Assembly (NCBI GenBank): GCA_015680685.1
Contig: MNCI01019084.1
Span: 539,577-603,576 of the forward strand
Direction of reading: 5' to 3'
Origin: Gnetum montanum
Taxonomy: Eukaryota; Streptophyta; Gnetopsida; Gnetales; Gnetaceae
DNA: 64,000 bases
Shown here piece by piece: positions 59,847-64,000 of the stretch. Below the pieces are notes generated by a model that ran no database searches, was not told where the DNA came from, and saw nothing but the letters and a program-made list of their open reading frames with translations. How positions within the stretch are numbered: position 1 is the stretch's first letter; every line of letters starts with the position of its first letter. The translations under genes and the position numbers were made by a program.

Positions 59847-60892
59847 GACAGACGAAGGATGGACGCTGCACTCTCAACACCTCTAGTTCTGACAGGCTCA
59901 TATGGGCACGTAGTTAGGCAACTTAATTCCACACTTATCGACGTTAGCCCCCCTTTAGTAGGCGTAACTATAGCTGCATCAGAAATGTCCCCAGAATGGC
60001 CGGAGCAGTCGACGCGCACGCTAGACCTGGAGTCCGGGGACATAACTGAGGACCCCCTTTGTGAGGTCCCTATCGTTACGCACAGGGGTGAGACCAAGAC
60101 GCTTAAAGTCAGTTCCTTACTAGACGAGAAAACGCGCAACGCAATCATGCAAGTCCTACAAGACAACATCACTGTCTTTGCGTGGTCGTATGAGGATATG
60201 CCTGGGTTAGATCCTAGACTAGTCCAGCATAATATCATCCTCGACCCCCAGATCAAGGCAATCAGGCAAAAGGCACGCAAAATCAAACCAGAGATCGCGC
60301 TAGCAGTGCGTGATGAAATCACCAAGCTATATCAGGCTGGTTTCATACGCGCGGTCGATTATTCAGACTAGGTATCCAACATTGTGGTTGTGTCAAAGAA
60401 GACCGAAGGCATACGCATATGCATAGATTTCCGGGATTTGAACAAAGCCACAATCAAGGATAATTTCCCACTGCCGACTATCGACCAGCTAGTGGATACA
60501 ACAGCTGGGCATGCGCTTCTGTCCTTCATGGATGGCTTTTCAGGCTATAACCAGATTCGCATTAACCCAGAACATCAGTTGACAACAACTTTCATGACAC
60601 CCTGGGGAACATTTTGCTACACCATGATGCCTTTTGGTTTGAAGAACGCCGGAGCAACGTATCAGCGAGCCATGACGTACATCTTTAGTGACTATCTCCT
60701 GGGAAGGCTGAATGATTATGTAGATGACATAGCTGTAAAGTCTTTGAAGTCAGAAGATCATTCAGAGGACCTGGAGTTAGTCCTTAAAAGGTGTGTCACG
60801 CATGAGCTCCGGCTTAATCCAAAGAAGTGTGTATTCGGAGTCAAAACCGGATGCATGCTGGGGTTTGTGGTGTCTGAAACCGGCATACGAGT
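59847..60892 (+). pseudogene. pol: E1 pol, leader and reverse transcriptase
   Basis: The leader runs to about 60240 (LDLESGDITEDPL, WSYEDMPGLD). RT follows with CIDFRDLNKATIKDNFPLP, SFMDGFSGYNQI, PWGTFCYTMMPFGLKNAG and the catalytic YVDD at about 60717-60728. TAG at 60369-60371 replaces a Trp codon of the relatives (WVSNIVV). The frame enters the N gap. It copies the element RNA into DNA. Confidence 0.93.
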
Positions 60893-61011
60893 NNNNNNNN
60901 NNNNNNNNNNNNNNNNNNNNNNNNNNNNNNNNNNNNNNNNNNNNNNNNNNNNNNNNNNNNNNNNNNNNNNNNNNNNNNNNNNNNNNNNNNNNNNNNNNNN
61001 NNNNNNNNNNN
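60893..61011. other. Assembly gap of 119 N in pol
   Basis: E3 has about 200 nt between the matching flanks, and the frame shifts across the gap by one. The true length must be a multiple of three, probably near 200. Confidence 0.9.
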
Positions 61012-61447
61012 TTTGCCAACGGTCTTCCCGCCACAAAGGGACCTACCTTTCTTCATCTACCTCGCCACTTCGGACGTAGCAATAGCGGCGTTGCTCTGTC
61101 AGAGAAGAGATGATGGATCAGAGATGCCCATCTACTATCTGAGTCACGCTCTATGTGCGTACGAGACGAGGTATAATGATGTCGAGCGTAATTGCTTAGC
61201 ATTAGTTTTTACGCTCAAGAAATGTAGACATTATCTTTTTCGTAGCCAAGTTAACGTTATTTGTAAAAATAACATACTTAGAGAAATTACACATAGTTTA
61301 CATGAAAGTAGCAAAATAGCTCGCTGGAAGGCTATCACGGCGGAGTTCGACCTCCACTACGTTGGCCAGTCATCTATGAAGGGTCAAGCGATAGCCGACC
61401 AGTTAACCACCTCGCCGATTGACAATCATGCCACTGTAGAACCATAG
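61012..61447 (+). CDS. pol: E1 pol, RNase H domain
   Basis: FFIYLATSDVAIAALLCQ, PIYYLSHAL, ERNCLALVF and LHYVGQSSMKGQAIADQL are the standard Ty3/gypsy RNase H blocks. It ends in TAG 61445-61447 at a probable former CAG codon. Confidence 0.9.
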
Positions 61448-61990
61448 TTTCCTGACGAACATGTACATAGTTTAAGCCCTGCTTTGGTAGGCCTCGATAA
61501 TTTAAGCCTTGCTTCGGTAGGCCTCGAAGCAACATTATACTTCGATGGAGCTTCGACAGCCAGAGGCGGCAGTGCGGCCACAGTTCTTACGCTCTCACCT
61601 GAGGATGTGCGTCTACACGCTTACCGATTGACCTTCGCTTGTACGAACAATGTGGCAGAGTACGAGGGACTCCTCAGGGGACTACTAGCTGCAGGCGAAC
61701 TCGATGTTCAACACCTGGCAGTTAGGGGCGATTCAATGCTGGTCATAAATCAAATCACCGGAGTCTACGCCTGCAAAGCGGTACACTTGCAGCCCTACTG
61801 TGATCAGGTTAAAGACCTCCTGAAGCGATTTATGACCTTCGACGCCTAGCATGTCCCACGAGCTGATAACACACTGGCCGACGCACTGGCCACTCTGGCT
61901 TTACACGTACCGTCACACTTGTTTTACACCTGCCCTGCATTAATTACAGATTGCGCAGATCCTATCATTCAGACGACGCAAATCTCCTCT
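61448..61990 (+). pseudogene. pol: E1 pol, second (aRNH-type) RNase H domain
   Basis: LYFDGASTARGGS, AEYEGLLRGL, RGDSMLVINQ and NTLADALATLAL supply Asp, Glu, Asp and Asp of an RNase H active site. A second RNase H between the normal one and integrase is a mark of Tat/Ogre elements. TAG at 61847-61849 stands in the fourth block. Confidence 0.88.
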
Positions 61991-63256
61991 CTTACCGAGG
62001 AAAGCACGCCTGAATGGTACGATCACATCAAATCTTATCTTTTATAGGGTGAGTTACCAGCTGCTTTAACGCGCGCGCAAAAGGACGCAACCCGTAAACG
62101 CGCTAAGCACTACGTCATCATCGGAGATAGTACTCTCTGTAGACGCTCCTTTGATGGCGTGTTGCTCACCTGCGTTAACACAGACCAAGCATAGCACATT
62201 GTCAACGAAGTTCACGAGGGACTGTGCGGCGGACACATAGCACCACGGGCTATGGCCCTAAAGATCCGTCGCCTAGGGTACTACTGGCCGCGCATGGAAA
62301 GGGATTGTCTGACAAAGGTTAAGACCTGTGACACGTGTCAACGTCATGCAAATCTCATCCACGTGCCACCCACAGAGTTGCACACGACGCAGATAACCTG
62401 GCCATTCCAACGATGGGGACTAGACATTATCGGACCCATCGCGCCAAAATCTTCCGCAGGACATAGCTTCATCATTACCGCTACTGAGTACTTCACGAAG
62501 TGGGTAGAAGGTGTTCCCCTGCGGAAAATTACATCTCAACAGGTTTTCCATTTTATCTTGGACAACATAGTAACTAGATTTGGTCTCCCAATGACTATTG
62601 TGACCGATAACGGGCCACAGTTCAGCAGCGTGGATACCAAATCTTTCTGTGACAACCTAGGCATCAGACAGTCGTTTTCCTCCCCTTACTACCCGTAGGC
62701 AAATGGTCAAGCTGAAGCTTCGAACAAGATTATCATCAACTTACTCAAGAAAATGCTCGACGGCAACAAAAAGCGGTGGCATGAACAGATCCTCTATGTG
62801 CTATGGGCATATCGTACTACGTGTAAGACAGCTACAGGTAGTACGCCCTATAGCCTGGTTTACGGATCTGAGGCGGTGCTACCTCTCGAGTTGCAGATCC
62901 CTTCTCTGAGGATGGTCCTCTCCACCGTTATAAATGAGGCTCAACACACCGAGGCTCGGATAGCGGACTTGGAGTCATTGGAGGAGAAGCGGATACAGGC
63001 TCTTGAGGCAATTGAAAGATATCAGGACAAGCAGAGGCAAAAGCACCATCACAATCTTCAGCAGCGTCCCATCAAGAAAGGAGACCTGGTTCTCAAAGTT
63101 GTGCGTGAACCAGCAGGCAAGTTCTCTGCAAATTGGGAAGGCCCTTTCTTGGTGACTGACGCATACAACAACGGAGCGTTCAAATTGGCAGACGTTAACG
63201 GCAACGAGCTGACAAATCCTATGAATCATTTGTATCTCAAGCGGTACTTCATCTAA
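61991..63256 (+). pseudogene. pol: E1 pol, integrase
   Basis: The HHCC zinc module is seen in HEGLCGGH and CDTCQRH. The DDE core is LDIIGP, TDNGPQF and NGQAEASNK. The C-terminal NWEGPFLV (GPY/F type) precedes LKRYFI and TAA at 63254-63256; there is no chromodomain. TAG codons lie at 62045, 62192 and 62696, the last at the Gln of YYPQANGQ. It inserts the cDNA into the genome. Confidence 0.92.
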
Positions 63257-63294
63257 CAGCAACGACGGTGTTGACAACAGGTATGACGGTAATC

Positions 63295-63812
63295 GTCCGC
63301 TACGACGCTAAACTGGCATCACACGTCCGCTACGACGTAAAACTGGCACTGCACGTCCGCTACGACATAAAACTGGCACTGCACGTCCGCTACGACTTTA
63401 AACTGGCACCGACCGTCCGTCATGACGCTAAACTGGCATACTTTGCACGCGTCCGCCACGACCCTAAACTGGCAAGTGGTTACCGTCCGCCACGACGTAA
63501 AACTAGCACTGTTGTACAGGTCCGCCAAGACGGAAAACTGGCACCCTTTGCACGCGTCTGCCACGACGCTAAACTGGCACAGGTAAGCAACCGTCTGCTG
63601 AGACGAAAAATCAGCACAGATATGTCCCTGGGTCACAACGTAAAACTGACATCCACAGCACGGTCTGCTGAGACTCTAAACCAGCCTATCCACCGTCCGC
63701 TACGACGTAAAACTAGCACCTCTCGGTCCGCCCGGACTTTAAACAGGGACCATGGTCTGCTGGGACTTAAAACCAGTAACAGCAGTCTACCAGGACTCAA
63801 AACTAGGATTCA
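63295..63812 (+). repeat. E1 hairpin array B (about 16 GTC-type units)
   Basis: Units of 29-38 bp starting at 63295: GTCCGCTACGAC or variants, one to three bases, then a TAAACTGGCA-like tail. Stems include CGTC/GACG, GTCT/AGAC (near 63592 and 63664), GTCC/GGAC (near 63726) and GTC/GAC. The array directly follows the pol stop. An open frame crossing it encodes RYDVKLA-like repeats, but unit lengths are not multiples of three. Confidence 0.92.
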
Positions 63813-64000
63813 TACGCATCAAGCGAGCAGGAGCATCCCTGACACAGCTGCACAGCCAATCGGGTGGGACGCTGAGACAGCTCCGGTGTCCCCATCCTCC
63901 GGCATCTTGCTGATTCCTCGGACAGGCACAAAGGCATCTTACTGATCCCTCGGAGATGCCGCCACCGCGTCCGTCACGGTGGAAGCAGCTCCGGGAGTTT
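63813..64000 (+). other. E1 3' untranslated region, incomplete
   Basis: No PPT or LTR start is seen before the window ends. Two similar stretches (TCTTGCTGATTCCTCGG and TCTTACTGATCCCTCGG) form a short direct repeat. Confidence 0.6.

Larger units (their letters stand above)
49023..64000 (+). mobile_element. E1: young, nearly complete Tat/Ogre-like element with a nested antisense gene
   Basis: Order: 5' LTR, PBS, gag-protease, hairpin array A, antisense eight-exon gene, RT-RNase H-aRNH-integrase, hairpin array B; the 3' LTR is beyond the window. It inserted into LTR2c. CpG is still frequent and no frameshift is seen in gag-pro or in sequenced pol. Only scattered C-to-T/G-to-A stops inactivate it. 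The second RNase H, the DDG protease and the protease-RT spacing place it in the Tat/Ogre lineage. Confidence 0.92.

Noticed and set aside
50845-63256. Altered genetic code with TAG as Gln
   Set aside because: Trp codons also became TAG (52495, 60369), and older copies use all three stops; deamination at CHG sites is simpler.
63295-63812. CRISPR-like array of ~30-bp repeats
   Set aside because: Repeats vary in sequence and length, lack uniform unique spacers, have no cas genes, and sit in a plant retrotransposon 3' UTR.
63268-63945. 225-codon open frame after integrase
   Set aside because: It is open because the hairpin units lack stops; unit lengths shift the frame and the peptide repeats fade.

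Overview
This window looks like intergenic nuclear DNA from a land plant with a large, methylated, retrotransposon-rich genome. I recognise no host gene. Nearly all identifiable sequence is LTR retrotransposon. The older copies have lost most CpG and carry many C-to-T/G-to-A stops, as expected after long cytosine methylation. The species cannot be told from the sequence.

Two element families are present. Family 1 is Tat/Ogre-like Ty3/gypsy: LTR starting TGAAACACC, PBS TGGCGCTAGAAGGAGGGCC, gag-protease in one frame, then RT-RNase H-second RNase H-integrase. It occurs four times: E4 (610-~12830, minus, old), E2 (16498-24930, minus, both LTRs and 5-bp target duplication, no RT/IN), E3 (33318-44586, mostly minus, rearranged, LTRs in opposite orientation) and E1 (49023 to beyond the right edge, plus, young and GC-rich). 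Family 2 is Athila-like (tRNA-Asp-type PBS, LTR starting TGATGA). It has gag and a long downstream sense ORF but no visible pol. Its copies lie at 16023-33317 (minus, split by E2) and 44587-49022 (plus, cut by E1).

The main discovery is in E1. Between protease and RT, in what is probably an Ogre-type intron of the sense transcript (about 54718-59846), lies a complete antisense gene (59433 down to 55323). It has a TATAAATA box, eight exons and seven GT-AG introns whose phases all agree, and encodes about 1059 residues. The same gene, antisense and with introns at matching places, survives as a relic in E4 (5455-8760). Family 2 carries a distantly related protein as an intronless sense ORF. This fits the idea that introns are lost by retrotransposition when in sense and kept when antisense.

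The second discovery is a family of short hairpin repeats in all four family-1 elements. Each has a 3-4 bp stem, a 4-6 nt loop and a TAAACTRG-like tail, in the sense orientation of the element. Stem sequences differ between units but keep pairing (GGCC/GGCC, AGCC/GGCT, AGTC/GACT, CGTC/GACG, GTCT/AGAC, GTCC/GGAC). One array follows protease, between the convergent sense and antisense genes; another follows integrase; a third lies inside the gag of E2.

Layout: 1-609 unassigned; 610-12830 E4 with a ~190-bp tandem array at 2500-5450; 12831-16022 unassigned; 16023-33317 family 2 with E2 nested in an LTR; 33318-44586 E3 with a ~640-bp palindrome; 44587-49022 family 2; 49023-64000 E1 with an assembly gap in pol at 60893-61011.
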